Positions 27,168 through 35,915 of a stretch of DNA of 64,000 nt are shown here, piece by piece. This DNA is from Frankiales bacterium (GTDB lineage: Bacteria; Actinomycetota; Actinomycetes; Mycobacteriales; SCTD01). A program made the translations under genes and the position numbers. The notes below the pieces were generated by a model. That model searched no databases. It had not been told where the DNA came from and saw nothing but the letters and a program-made list of their open reading frames with translations. The stretch is taken from contig JAOPWV010000069.1 in assembly GCA_025965475.1 (NCBI GenBank), positions 1-64,000 of the forward strand, written 5' to 3'. Position 1 is the first letter of the stretch, and each line of letters opens with the position of its first letter.

Positions 27168-29660
27168 TTAGCTGCGCTGCTCCTTCTGCTGCTCCCGTGC
27201 TGCGAGCACGGTCGCCACGATGTCCGACGGCTTGACCGGCAGGTTCTGCACGTGCATACCGAACTCGCGCAACGCGTCGTCGATGGCTGCCGAGATGACG
27301 CCGGGCGTCGCCATGCGGCCACCCTCGCCGCCACCCTTGATGCCGTACTCGGTGTACGGCGACGGGGTCTCGACGTGGCCGAGCTTCATGGCCGGGATCT
27401 CGTTGGCCGTCGGGATGAGGTAGTCCAGGAAGGTCGAGGACTTGAACTGCCCGTCCTCGTCGTAGGCCAACTCCTCGAGCAGGGCTGTACCCACACCCTG
27501 CGCCGTTCCACCCGTGACGTGACCGCCCAGGGTGATCGGGTTGACGATCGTCCCGGCGTCATGGACGGCGACGTAGTCCAGCCACGTCGTCATGCCGGTG
27601 TCCGGGTCGACCTCCATGACCGCGATGTGGCAGTTGTGGCCCATGATCGGGTAGAAGATGCCCAGATCGCTGCGGTCCGGCGAGGGCAGCGTGGTGAGCG
27701 GGTGGTCGTACGTGTGCTGCTCCTCCAGGCCGCTGGTCATGCCCGGGGGCAGGTTCAGCGCGAAGAAGTACGCCGTGGCGGCCACCTCGCCAAGGCTGAG
27801 GCCGACCTCGGGGGCGCCCTTCACCTGCACCCGCGCGTCGGTGATCTCCATGTCCTCCGGCGGCACCTCGAGGGTGTGCGCGGCGATCTCGATGATCTTC
27901 TTCTGCAGTTTCTTCGCCGCGCCCCGGATCGCGCCGGTCACCATGACGGTGAAGCGGCTGCCGCCGGGGCCGGTGCCGGGCAGGGCGTGCGCCGAGTCGG
28001 CGTACCGGATATTGACCTTGTCCGGCTCGACGCCGAACTCCTCGGCCACGACCATCGCCGCGACCGTCTCCGGGCTGTTGCCCCACATGGCCTGCGAGTG
28101 CAGCAGCACCTGGAACTCGCCCGAGGGGTCGATCGTGATCGTCGCGCTCTCCGGGCTGGAGGTGATCGGGAACGCCGGCTCGTCGAACCAGTACCAGAAC
28201 TCGGTGGAGCTGAAGACGCTGCGCTCCTGGGTGGTGACCAGGCCGATGCCGATGTAGCGGTTCTCCTCCTCGCGCAGGCGCTTCTTCTCCTTGCGCCAGT
28301 GCTCGAGGTCGATCATCGACAGTGCCTTGTCCAGCACGGCCTCGTAGTCGCCGCTGTCGTAGAGGTTCCCGCCCGGGATCTTGTGCGGGAACTGCTCCGG
28401 CTGGATGAAGTTCTTCCGGCGGATGACCTCGGGGGCCATGCCCAGCTTCTCGGCGGCCTGGTCGACCAGCCGCTCGAGCACCCAGTTGTGCACCTCGGAG
28501 CCGAAGCCGCGGTAGGCGCCCTGCTGGCACTTGTTGGTGAGCACCGCGCGCAGGTGGTAGCGCAGGTTGTTGAAGTTGTACGGGCCGACGCCCTGCGACA
28601 GCGCGTTGCCGTGCGTGCCCACGCCGAACTGCAGGTACGCGCCGTAGTCGTCGACGACGTCGACGTCCATGCCGACGATGGTGCCGTCGCACGTGAGCGC
28701 CAGCTTCGCCTCGTAGTAGCGATCCGACGCGTGGTGGTCGGAGTTCATCAGGTGGTCGAGCCGGTCCTCGACGTACGACACCGGGCGGTTGACCTGCAGC
28801 GCCAGGAAGCCGGCCAGGGTCGGCACCTTGTGTGCGGTGAACTTGCTGCCGAAGCTGCCGCCCGCTGGGACGGGGTTGATCGTCACCCGGTTGCTGGGCA
28901 GCTTGAGAGCGGTCGCGATCAGCCACACGAAGTAGCTGAAGTTCATCGAGTTGCAGTAGATCTCGAGCACGCCGTTGAGGCCGGGCTTGCCGATCGCCCC
29001 GGTGGTCTCCAGCGGCATGCCCGCCGAGCGACCCCAGTGCAGGGTGTCGGAGACGACGAGGTCGGCGCGCTCGAACGCCTCGTCCACCTCACCGAACGTG
29101 AAGCTCCGCTCGTAGGCCAGGTTGCTGCCGTGTCCCTCGTGCAGCAGGGCCGCGTCCGCCTCGAGCGCCTTGAACGGGTTCACCACCGGCGGGAGCTCCT
29201 CGAACTCCACGTCGAGCGCGTCCACGCCGTCCTCGGCGAGGTACCGGGTGTCGGCGATGACGGCGACGACGGCCTCGCCGACGTACCGGACCTTGTCCAC
29301 CGCGAGCGGGTACTGGGGGATCGTCGACGGACCGAAGTTCATGCAGGGGTTCATCTTCGCCCTGCAGTCCTCACCGGTGACCACGGCGATGACGCCGGGG
29401 ATGGCGAGGGCGGCAGTGGCGTCGATGGAGACGATCCGGCCGTGCGCGACCGGGCTGCGGAAGATGGCGGCGTGCGTGAGGCCGGCGATCTTCTGGTCGG
29501 CGATGAAGCCACCGCGACCGGTGAGCAGCCGCGGGTCCTCGACCCGCTTCATGCTGCGGCCGATGTACTTGCGCTTGACCTGCCCACCGGAGGGGGCAGC
29601 GGCCTCGGCGGCGCGGGCCAAGGCGTCGTTGAAGGCGTCATTGGTCGTGTCGGAGGTCAT
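27168..29660 (-). CDS. Xanthine dehydrogenase-family molybdopterin-binding subunit (CoxL-like, not a canonical CO dehydrogenase)
   Basis: VGEAVVAVIA, GGSFGSKF, AYRGFGS at the CoxL signature position, C-terminal GIKGGGEGG with the presumed catalytic Glu. Start trimmed to ATG 29660. Confidence 0.92.
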   Translation of the reverse strand: MTSDTTNDAFNDALARAAEAAAPSGGQVKRKYIGRSMKRVEDPRLLTGRGGFIADQKIAGLTHAAIFRSPVAHGRIVSIDATAALAIPGVIAVVTGEDCRAKMNPCMNFGPSTIPQYPLAVDKVRYVGEAVVAVIADTRYLAEDGVDALDVEFEELPPVVNPFKALEADAALLHEGHGSNLAYERSFTFGEVDEAFERADLVVSDTLHWGRSAGMPLETTGAIGKPGLNGVLEIYCNSMNFSYFVWLIATALKLPSNRVTINPVPAGGSFGSKFTAHKVPTLAGFLALQVNRPVSYVEDRLDHLMNSDHHASDRYYEAKLALTCDGTIVGMDVDVVDDYGAYLQFGVGTHGNALSQGVGPYNFNNLRYHLRAVLTNKCQQGAYRGFGSEVHNWVLERLVDQAAEKLGMAPEVIRRKNFIQPEQFPHKIPGGNLYDSGDYEAVLDKALSMIDLEHWRKEKKRLREEENRYIGIGLVTTQERSVFSSTEFWYWFDEPAFPITSSPESATITIDPSGEFQVLLHSQAMWGNSPETVAAMVVAEEFGVEPDKVNIRYADSAHALPGTGPGGSRFTVMVTGAIRGAAKKLQKKIIEIAAHTLEVPPEDMEITDARVQVKGAPEVGLSLGEVAATAYFFALNLPPGMTSGLEEQHTYDHPLTTLPSPDRSDLGIFYPIMGHNCHIAVMEVDPDTGMTTWLDYVAVHDAGTIVNPITLGGHVTGGTAQGVGTALLEELAYDEDGQFKSSTFLDYLIPTANEIPAMKLGHVETPSPYTEYGIKGGGEGGRMATPGVISAAIDDALREFGMHVQNLPVKPSDIVATVLAAREQQKEQRS

Positions 29661-29664
29661 CGCG

Positions 29665-30240
29665 TCAGGCTCCCGGGTTCTGGTCGGAGGAGCCGCCGGT
29701 ACCGGTACCCGCGGCGATCGGTGCCGGGGAGCCGGCACGGAGCTTGCGGGCCGCGCACTGCACCGAGTTGATGATGTTCTGGTAGCCCGTGCAGCGGCAG
29801 AGGATCCCGGAGATATCCTGGCGGACCTCCTCGTCGGTCCGTTCGCGGCCGTCGGCCAGGATCTCCTTGGTACGCAGGACCATGGCCGGTGTACAGAAGC
29901 CGCACTGCAGGCCGTGCTCCTCCTGGAAGGCCTCCTGGATCGGGTGCAGTTTGGTCTGGTCGCTCGACAGGCTCTCCACCGTCTCGACGTCCCGGCCGTT
30001 GACCTGCGCGGCCAGCATCAGGCAGGCACGCACCGACTGGCCGTCGAGCAGGATCGTGCAGCATCCGCACACGCCGTGCTCGCAGCCGAGATGAACGCTG
30101 ACCAGGTCGAGCTCGTCGCGCAGCCAGTCGGCGAGGGTGGTGCGGGTGTCCACCACGCCGGACACGTCCCGCCCGTTCACGCGCGCGGTGATCGTGCGCT
30201 GCAGCGTCGGATCCACGCCGCCCTGGGTCTGGATCGTCAT
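29665..30240 (-). CDS. (2Fe-2S)-binding subunit of molybdenum hydroxylase (CoxS-like)
   Basis: HLGCEHGVCGCCTILLDGQSVRACL and QCGFCTPAMVL...GILCRCTGYQNI, both [2Fe-2S] motifs. Confidence 0.95.
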   Translation of the reverse strand: MTIQTQGGVDPTLQRTITARVNGRDVSGVVDTRTTLADWLRDELDLVSVHLGCEHGVCGCCTILLDGQSVRACLMLAAQVNGRDVETVESLSSDQTKLHPIQEAFQEEHGLQCGFCTPAMVLRTKEILADGRERTDEEVRQDISGILCRCTGYQNIINSVQCAARKLRAGSPAPIAAGTGTGGSSDQNPGA

Positions 30241-31118
30241 GAACGGTTTCCTTCCTGCGCGCGGCCGACTGCCTCGAGAACGGCGCGCTGGGTGACGGTG
30301 GCGGCGAGGTGCCGGCGGTAGCTGTGGGTGGCGTGCATGTCGTCGGAAGCGGTCACCTGCTCCTCGATGGCGCGGGCCGCGACGGCGACCGCGTCCGCAG
30401 TCGGCAGCTGGCCGAGCAGCTGCGCCTCGACCTCGGTGGCGCGCAGCGGGCGGTCGCTGATGCTGGCGAGGCCGATGGCGATCTCGGAGACCCGACCGGC
30501 CTCGTCAAGGCGCAGCTGCGCCGCGGCGGCGGCGAGCGCGAAGTCGCCCTCACGGCGGGCCACCTCGACGAACCCCCAGCCGGCGTCGGCGGGCGTGATC
30601 GGGAAGCGGACGGCGACAAGCAACTCGTCGGGCGCGATGGTGCTGGTCATCCAGCCGGCGAAGAAGTCCCGGGCCGCCTCGACGCGACGGCCGGCGGGGC
30701 CCTCGATCACCATCTCGGCGTCGAGCGTGACCGCGGCAGTGGGCAGCTCGGCTGCGGAGTCCGCGTGCGCGAGGCTGCCGCCGACCGTGCCGCGGTGCCG
30801 GTTCTCCACGTGCCCGATGTAGTGGGTCACCGCGGCGAGCAGCGGGACGTTGCGCGCGACGAGCGGGTCGGTCTCGAGCTGGTACTGGCGGACCAGCGCA
30901 CCGAACTCCACGTGGGTCGGGCCGACCTCGAGCTGCTGCAGCGAGGAGATCCGGTTGATGTCCAGCAGCGCGTCGGGCTTGGCCAGCCGGGTGGCGAGCA
31001 TCGGCACGAGGCTCTGGCCACCGGCGAGCACGACGGCGTCGGTCTCGAACCGGGCCTTGAGCTCGACGGCCTCGGCGACGGTGTCCGGGTCGTAGTAGGC
31101 GAAACGGGGCGGCTTCAT
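30237..31118 (-). CDS. FAD-binding subunit of molybdenum hydroxylase (CoxM-like)
   Basis: AVVLAGGQSLVPMLATRLAKPDALLDINRI, THYIGHVENRHRGTVGGSLAHADSAAELP. Start trimmed to ATG 31118. Confidence 0.94.
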   Translation of the reverse strand: MKPPRFAYYDPDTVAEAVELKARFETDAVVLAGGQSLVPMLATRLAKPDALLDINRISSLQQLEVGPTHVEFGALVRQYQLETDPLVARNVPLLAAVTHYIGHVENRHRGTVGGSLAHADSAAELPTAAVTLDAEMVIEGPAGRRVEAARDFFAGWMTSTIAPDELLVAVRFPITPADAGWGFVEVARREGDFALAAAAAQLRLDEAGRVSEIAIGLASISDRPLRATEVEAQLLGQLPTADAVAVAARAIEEQVTASDDMHATHSYRRHLAATVTQRAVLEAVGRAQEGNRS

Positions 31119-31180
31119 CGCGCTCCTTAGCGCTGCACCGCGCGGCAGAACCACACGGCTGGCGGGTACGGGGGGTGGGT

Positions 31181-31591
31181 TCAGTGCTGGTGCGGCGCGA
31201 AGGGGTGGTCCTCCAGGTTGACCACGATCGCGTCCTGGGTGCTGCGCGCGACGATCATCTGCACCGGCTCGGTGTGACTGGCGTTCTCCTCCCAGTGCAC
31301 CACGTTCGGCGGGATGAAGACGAAGTCCCCAGGGTGCGCCTCCCGCTTGGCGTCGAGGCGGTCCCCCACCCACCAGCGGCCGACGCCGCTGAGGATGTAG
31401 AGCGCCGTCTCGGACTGCCCGTGATGGTGCACGCCGGTCTTGCCGCCGGGCGGGAGCACCGACAGTCCCATCCACAGTTCGGTGGACCCGAGACGCGCGG
31501 CCGATACGGCCTCGAAACGCTGCAGACCGGCCGTCTGAGCGGTCTGGTCACTGAGCTCGTCAGCACGGACGACCTGGACGTCAAGCTCCAC
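31181..31591 (-). CDS. Cupin domain protein
   Basis: LSVLPPGGKTGVHHHGQSETALYILSGVGRWWVGD...GDFVFIPPNVVHWEEN. GTG start at 31591 inferred. Confidence 0.82.
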   Translation of the reverse strand: MELDVQVVRADELSDQTAQTAGLQRFEAVSAARLGSTELWMGLSVLPPGGKTGVHHHGQSETALYILSGVGRWWVGDRLDAKREAHPGDFVFIPPNVVHWEENASHTEPVQMIVARSTQDAIVVNLEDHPFAPHQH

Positions 31592-31679
31592 GGCACTCCT
31601 CGGGGTCTGCGGTCGGTGGGGCGACACTGACTGCCACCCCGGCGTGACCTTCGCGTCACTGTGCAGCAACACGACCACC

Positions 31680-31694
31680 GCTCCCAATGGGAGC
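31680..31694. promoter_or_regulatory. 15-bp palindrome GCTCCCA-A-TGGGAGC in divergent cupin/PucR promoter
   Basis: 7-bp perfect arms around one central base. Confidence 0.5.
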
Positions 31695-31740
31695 CGCCAC
31701 TACATCCGGGCCGACCGCTGTGGCGTGGCACAGTGGGGCG

Positions 31741-33666
31741 ATGACCGCACTGCCGACCGTCGCCGGAGCCCGGCCCGCCGCCTCTGTTCCCACGGCACCC
31801 ACGGCGCAGCGGATGTCCCGGACCGACGAACGACACGTCGAGCTGCAGCGGTGGCTGGCCGGGATCGCCCGGATCGCCGCCGCCGTGAACGCGCCCGTGT
31901 CGCTGGCCGAGCTGTTGGACCTGGTCAGCCGGACGGCGTGCGAGCTGATGGACTACCGGGTCTGTGCGGTCACCCTCGCCGACACCGAGCGGGGGGTGCT
32001 GGTCATCGAGGGCTCGCACGGGCTGTCCGCGGAGTACATCGCCGGCGTGAACGCCGACCACCCGATCGCCCTGCGGCCCGGGGACCCCGACCAGGCGCCG
32101 TCCAGCCGGGCGTTCACGACAGGTCAGGCGGTGCAGCTGGCCGACATCTCGGTGGAGCCCACCTTCCGACCATGGGGCGGCGTCGCGGCGGACCAGGGGT
32201 TCCGGTCCATGATCGCCGTACCGCTGCTCGTCTCCGGTCGTGCGTTCGGCACGCTGAACTGCTACCGCCGCGAGGTCCACGAGTTCGGGCCCGACGAGAC
32301 CGACCTGCTCACCACGCTGGCCGCCCAGGCGGCCATCGCCATCGAGACGGCCCGCCTGCGGGACCGCGAGGCCACCACCATCGCGGACCTGCGGGCGCTC
32401 AACCGCTCGCTGGCCGAGCAGCACGCGCTGCTGCAGCAGGGCGAGCAGATCCACCGCGAACTCACCGAGGTGGCGCTCCGGGCCGGCGGGATCACCTCGG
32501 TCGCCGTGGCACTGGCCACCCTGCTGCGCCGCCCGGTTCTGGTGCAGGACCCGGCGGGGGTCACCCTGGCCGCCGGGAAGTACGCGGGGCGCAGCGTGGA
32601 CGCGCCGCTCCAGGACGAGTCGGCGGTCTCCGGTGGTGACTCCTTGGCAGAGGGACCCACCGAGGTTCCGGCCTGGCCGGGAGCGGCGCTGCCCGGACCG
32701 CGCGTGACGACCCCGGTGCTGCTCGGCGGCGACCTCGTCGCCCGGATCTGGCTGCCCGGGCCGCTGTCCGATCTGAGCCCGCTCGATCACCGGGCCCTCG
32801 AGCACGCCGCGACCATTTCCGCACTGGAACTGCTGCGCTCACGTACCGCGCTGGAGGTCGAGTGGCGCCTGTCCGGAGAGCTTGTCAGCGACCTGCTGTC
32901 GGGCAACCCGACGGCGCTGGCCACCATCACCTCGCGGGCGGCCCGGCTCGGCCACGACCTGCGCCGGCCGCACGCCGTCCTGGTCGTGAAGGCCGACCCC
33001 GGCAGCCCCGCCGACGTCCAGGCGGTGCTCGCGACGGTCCGTTCGGTGTCCGGTCCGGTCCGCCCCCGTCCGCTGGTGACCGCGCTGGCCGACTACGTCG
33101 TGGCCCTGTGGCCGGAATCGGACGAGGAGACCGCGGCGGCCCTGCCCAGCGCCGACGCGGTACGCCGGGCCGTCCGCGTCCAGACCGGCACCACCGCCTC
33201 GGTCGCGGTGACCCGGCCCTGCAGCAGCCTGCAGGACCACCCCGCCATGTTCCGGATCGCCCGAGGAATGGTCGAGCTGTCCCAGCTGCGCGGCACAAGG
33301 GACGTCTCGGTGACCCTGCCGGACCTGGGCATCTACGGTCTGCTCCTGCAGCTGGACGACACCCGCGAACTGGTGCGCTATGCCGAGGGTCTGCTCCGCC
33401 CGCTGCGTGAGCATGACGCCGGCAGAGGCACGGCGCTGCTGGAGACGGTCGCCGCCCACCTCCGCCACGGCCTGAGCACGGCGGCGACCGCCGCTGCCCT
33501 GTATGTCCATCCCAACACCGTGGGCCTGCGGATCCGGCGGGCCGAGGAGTTGCTCGGGCTGTCCTTGTCCGACGTCGAATCGCTGGCCCAGGTCAAGGTC
33601 GCACTCATGGCCGACGACGTGCTGGCCTTCTCCGCCTCCCCCGCCGAACCCGGCACGCCCCCCTGA
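31741..33666 (+). CDS. GAF domain and PucR-type C-terminal HTH transcriptional regulator
   Basis: GAF-like N-terminal region; C-terminal LLETVAAHLRHGLSTAATAAALYVHPNTVGLRIRRAEELLGLSLSDVE. Confidence 0.9.
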   Translation: MTALPTVAGARPAASVPTAPTAQRMSRTDERHVELQRWLAGIARIAAAVNAPVSLAELLDLVSRTACELMDYRVCAVTLADTERGVLVIEGSHGLSAEYIAGVNADHPIALRPGDPDQAPSSRAFTTGQAVQLADISVEPTFRPWGGVAADQGFRSMIAVPLLVSGRAFGTLNCYRREVHEFGPDETDLLTTLAAQAAIAIETARLRDREATTIADLRALNRSLAEQHALLQQGEQIHRELTEVALRAGGITSVAVALATLLRRPVLVQDPAGVTLAAGKYAGRSVDAPLQDESAVSGGDSLAEGPTEVPAWPGAALPGPRVTTPVLLGGDLVARIWLPGPLSDLSPLDHRALEHAATISALELLRSRTALEVEWRLSGELVSDLLSGNPTALATITSRAARLGHDLRRPHAVLVVKADPGSPADVQAVLATVRSVSGPVRPRPLVTALADYVVALWPESDEETAAALPSADAVRRAVRVQTGTTASVAVTRPCSSLQDHPAMFRIARGMVELSQLRGTRDVSVTLPDLGIYGLLLQLDDTRELVRYAEGLLRPLREHDAGRGTALLETVAAHLRHGLSTAATAAALYVHPNTVGLRIRRAEELLGLSLSDVESLAQVKVALMADDVLAFSASPAEPGTPP

Positions 33667-33682
33667 CCGGCGGAGGGACGGA

Positions 33683-34882
33683 TCAGCCGGTCGCGCGGAG
33701 CCGTCGGCCCAGGGAGCGCGGCAGCGCCAGCAGCGGTACGAGCCAGAGCACCGCGACGACGAGCAGTCCCGCGGTGCTCAGCTGCCGCTGGATCGCCGCC
33801 CCCAGCAACGGCGCGCCGAGCATCACGAGCGTGTTGGCCTGCAGGTTCATGACGCCGACCGCCGCGGCCGGCCGGTCCGCGCGCCGGGCCTGCGCGGCGG
33901 CGAGCACCGCGGCGAAGGGCAAACCGGGCGCGACCCCCAGCACGAACACCGCCAGCGCCGCGACGGGCACGCTCGAGGGAACCGCGAGGGTCGCCGTCGC
34001 CGCGGCCGAGGCGACCAGGGCGCCGACGACCATGATCCTGGTGTCCTCCGGCCGGCGTCGGCCGAGGTAGCCGCCCAGCGGCCGGCTCGCGATCGCCAGC
34101 CCCAGGACCATCGAGCCCAACAGCGCGGACAGGCCCGACCCCAGGCCCCAGACCCGCTCGAGGACGACGGCAACCCAGTTGCTGAGCACCACGCCCAGCC
34201 CGAGCGTCACGGCGTGGATGGATGCGAGCCGGTGCAGCTCGGCGTCGCGGAGCACCGACGCGTGCCCCTGCCCGGGGACAGGTGGCCGCGCCGCCGCCGA
34301 GGTGGCCGCGGGCACCAGCGCGACGGCCACCAGGGCCACCAGCGACATGGCCATCGACGTGGCCCACGCCGAGCGCCAGCCCAGCAGCCCCTCGGCCAGG
34401 GGCACGCCGAGGACGGCCGCGCCGCCGGTGGCGATGGCGACTCCCCCGAAGATGCCCAGCCCGGTCGGGCCGGTCCGGGACGTCCTGGCGAAGTCGGCGC
34501 CGGCCGCGAAGCACACCGCGCTGCCCACACCGACCACGATCCGCGCGGTCAGCGCCAGGGCGGGAACCGGCGCCACGAGCGCGCCGAGGTAGGCGACGAC
34601 CACCAGGACCAGGCCCAGCAGCGCCGTCGCCCGTGCGCCCCATCGGTCCACGAGAGAGCCGCCGCTCAGCTGCAGCAGCGCATACGGCACGGCCATCGCC
34701 GTCGTGAACAGCCCGATGACCACGAGGTCCACGCCATAGGCGGCCTCGAGCGCTGTCGTCCCGGCGCCGGCCGCGGTCAGCGACCAGCCGGCCGCGCCAC
34801 CCACCAGGCAGCCGGCCACCAGCGCGCGAACGGACCGGCCGGGCTGGGCAGCGTTGCCCGGGCTCCCGGGAACGTCCGCCAC
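33683..34882 (-). CDS. MFS transporter
   Basis: Multiple hydrophobic TM segments; VDRWGARATALLGLVLVVVAYL (MFS motif A-like). GTG start at 34882 inferred. Confidence 0.85.
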   Translation of the reverse strand: MADVPGSPGNAAQPGRSVRALVAGCLVGGAAGWSLTAAGAGTTALEAAYGVDLVVIGLFTTAMAVPYALLQLSGGSLVDRWGARATALLGLVLVVVAYLGALVAPVPALALTARIVVGVGSAVCFAAGADFARTSRTGPTGLGIFGGVAIATGGAAVLGVPLAEGLLGWRSAWATSMAMSLVALVAVALVPAATSAAARPPVPGQGHASVLRDAELHRLASIHAVTLGLGVVLSNWVAVVLERVWGLGSGLSALLGSMVLGLAIASRPLGGYLGRRRPEDTRIMVVGALVASAAATATLAVPSSVPVAALAVFVLGVAPGLPFAAVLAAAQARRADRPAAAVGVMNLQANTLVMLGAPLLGAAIQRQLSTAGLLVVAVLWLVPLLALPRSLGRRLRATG

Positions 34883-34958
34883 GCTCGGACCTCGTGTGCC
34901 GTTCGGAACCACAGACCACCTCCGGTACGGCGCGTCGGGCAACCCGGACCGGTTAGAA

Positions 34959-34982
34959 ATGCGACGCGACGTCGCGTCGCAT
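34959..34982. promoter_or_regulatory. Perfect 24-bp palindrome ATGCGACGCGACGTCGCGTCGCAT, probable TetR operator
   Basis: Fully self-complementary, in the divergent MFS/TetR intergenic region 17 bp upstream of the TetR GTG. Confidence 0.8.
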
Positions 34983-34995
34983 ACTGGCATACTGG
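34980..34995 (+). repeat. Tandem direct repeat CATACTGG x2
   Basis: catactggcatactgg adjoining the TetR palindrome. Confidence 0.6.
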
Positions 34996-34999
34996 TCGC

Positions 35000-35599
35000 G
35001 TGCCAGCAGCGAGTACGCGGCCCGGTGAGGGGGACCCGGCGGGTCCCCGGGACAGGCACGCCATCCTGACGGCCACCCTGGACGCCCTCGGTGAGCACGG
35101 CTACCAGCGGATGACCGTGGAGGGTGTGGCCACCCGGGCCGGCGTGCACAAGGCGACCCTCTACCGCTGGTGGGCATCGAAGGGGTCGCTCGTCGGCTGG
35201 GCGCTGGGCGCCGGACTGCCGACGGGGCCGGTGCCCGACACGGGGAACACCCGGGACGACCTCGTCGCCTGGCTGCGCGGAACGATCGACAACTACACCT
35301 CGACCCCCGCCGAGTCCGCGCTGCCCGCGCTGCTCAGCGACCTGGCCTCCGAGCCGGGGACGCTCGAGGGGTTCCGCCGCTCGTTCCTCGACGCCCGGCG
35401 GTCCCACTGCGCCGCTACCGTCACCCGGGGAATCGCGCGGGGTGACATCCCCGCCGATGTCGACGTCGGTCTGCTCATGGATGTGCTGGCCGGGACGGTG
35501 TTCTACCGGCAGCTGGTCAGCGGCGAGCCGCTCGACGAGGGCATCGCCGAGCGACTGGTCGACCTGGTCCTGGCCGGCACCGTGCCGCGACTGCCCTGA
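35000..35599 (+). CDS. TetR family transcriptional regulator
   Basis: RHAILTATLDALGEHGYQRMTVEGVATRAGVHKATLYRWWASKGSLV. Start GTG 35000. Confidence 0.92.
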   Translation: MPAASTRPGEGDPAGPRDRHAILTATLDALGEHGYQRMTVEGVATRAGVHKATLYRWWASKGSLVGWALGAGLPTGPVPDTGNTRDDLVAWLRGTIDNYTSTPAESALPALLSDLASEPGTLEGFRRSFLDARRSHCAATVTRGIARGDIPADVDVGLLMDVLAGTVFYRQLVSGEPLDEGIAERLVDLVLAGTVPRLP

Positions 35600-35628
35600 C
35601 GACCTGACGACCTGACGACCTGACGACC
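35597..35628 (+). repeat. Four tandem copies of TGACGACC (8-bp repeat)
   Basis: tgacgacctgacgacctgacgacctgacgacc, beginning at the TetR stop codon. Confidence 0.95.
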
Positions 35629-35655
35629 ATCTTGGTCCGAGACCCCCGCGCCGCT

Positions 35656-35879
35656 CTAGCCGCGGCTCGCGCAGGCGATGCACCGGGTGGCCGACGGCAG
35701 CAGCTCCAGACGGTCCGCTCCATCCGGTCCACCGCGATGGTCGTGCCGTCCCCGACCCGCTTGCCGAAGCCGATGCCGATGCCGATGCCGACGATGTTCG
35801 GGTCGACGGCGCTGAGCCGCACCATCTCGCTCTCGAGTTCCTCCCGCATGGCGGCGAGACGAACACCGACGTCGGCCAT
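35656..35879 (-). pseudogene. Internally deleted and frameshifted DksA/TraR-type C4 zinc-finger protein remnant
   Basis: Frame 1: MADVGVRLAAMREELESEMVRLSAVDPNIVGIGIGIGFGKRVGDGTTIAVDRMERTV; shifted frame continues RLELLPSATRCIACASRG*, matching the DksA/TraR C-terminus. The first CxxC half is absent. Confidence 0.6.
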
Positions 35880-35915
35880 CGCGGGTCTCCTTCGTCCTCC
35901 AAGGCTCGGCGTGCC

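Noticed and set aside
27039-29771. 910-aa plus-strand ORF antisense to the molybdenum hydroxylase large subunit
   Set aside because: Same high-GC antisense artefact; no motifs recognised, while the minus strand is unambiguous.
24414-31118. Aerobic CO dehydrogenase (coxMSLGDE)
   Set aside because: Gene order is Cox-like, but the large subunit has AYRGFGS rather than AYxCSFR or AYRGAGR, so CO oxidation is not supported.
35597-35628. CRISPR-like repeat
   Set aside because: Repeats are 8 bp, contiguous, without spacers or cas genes; a simple tandem repeat.
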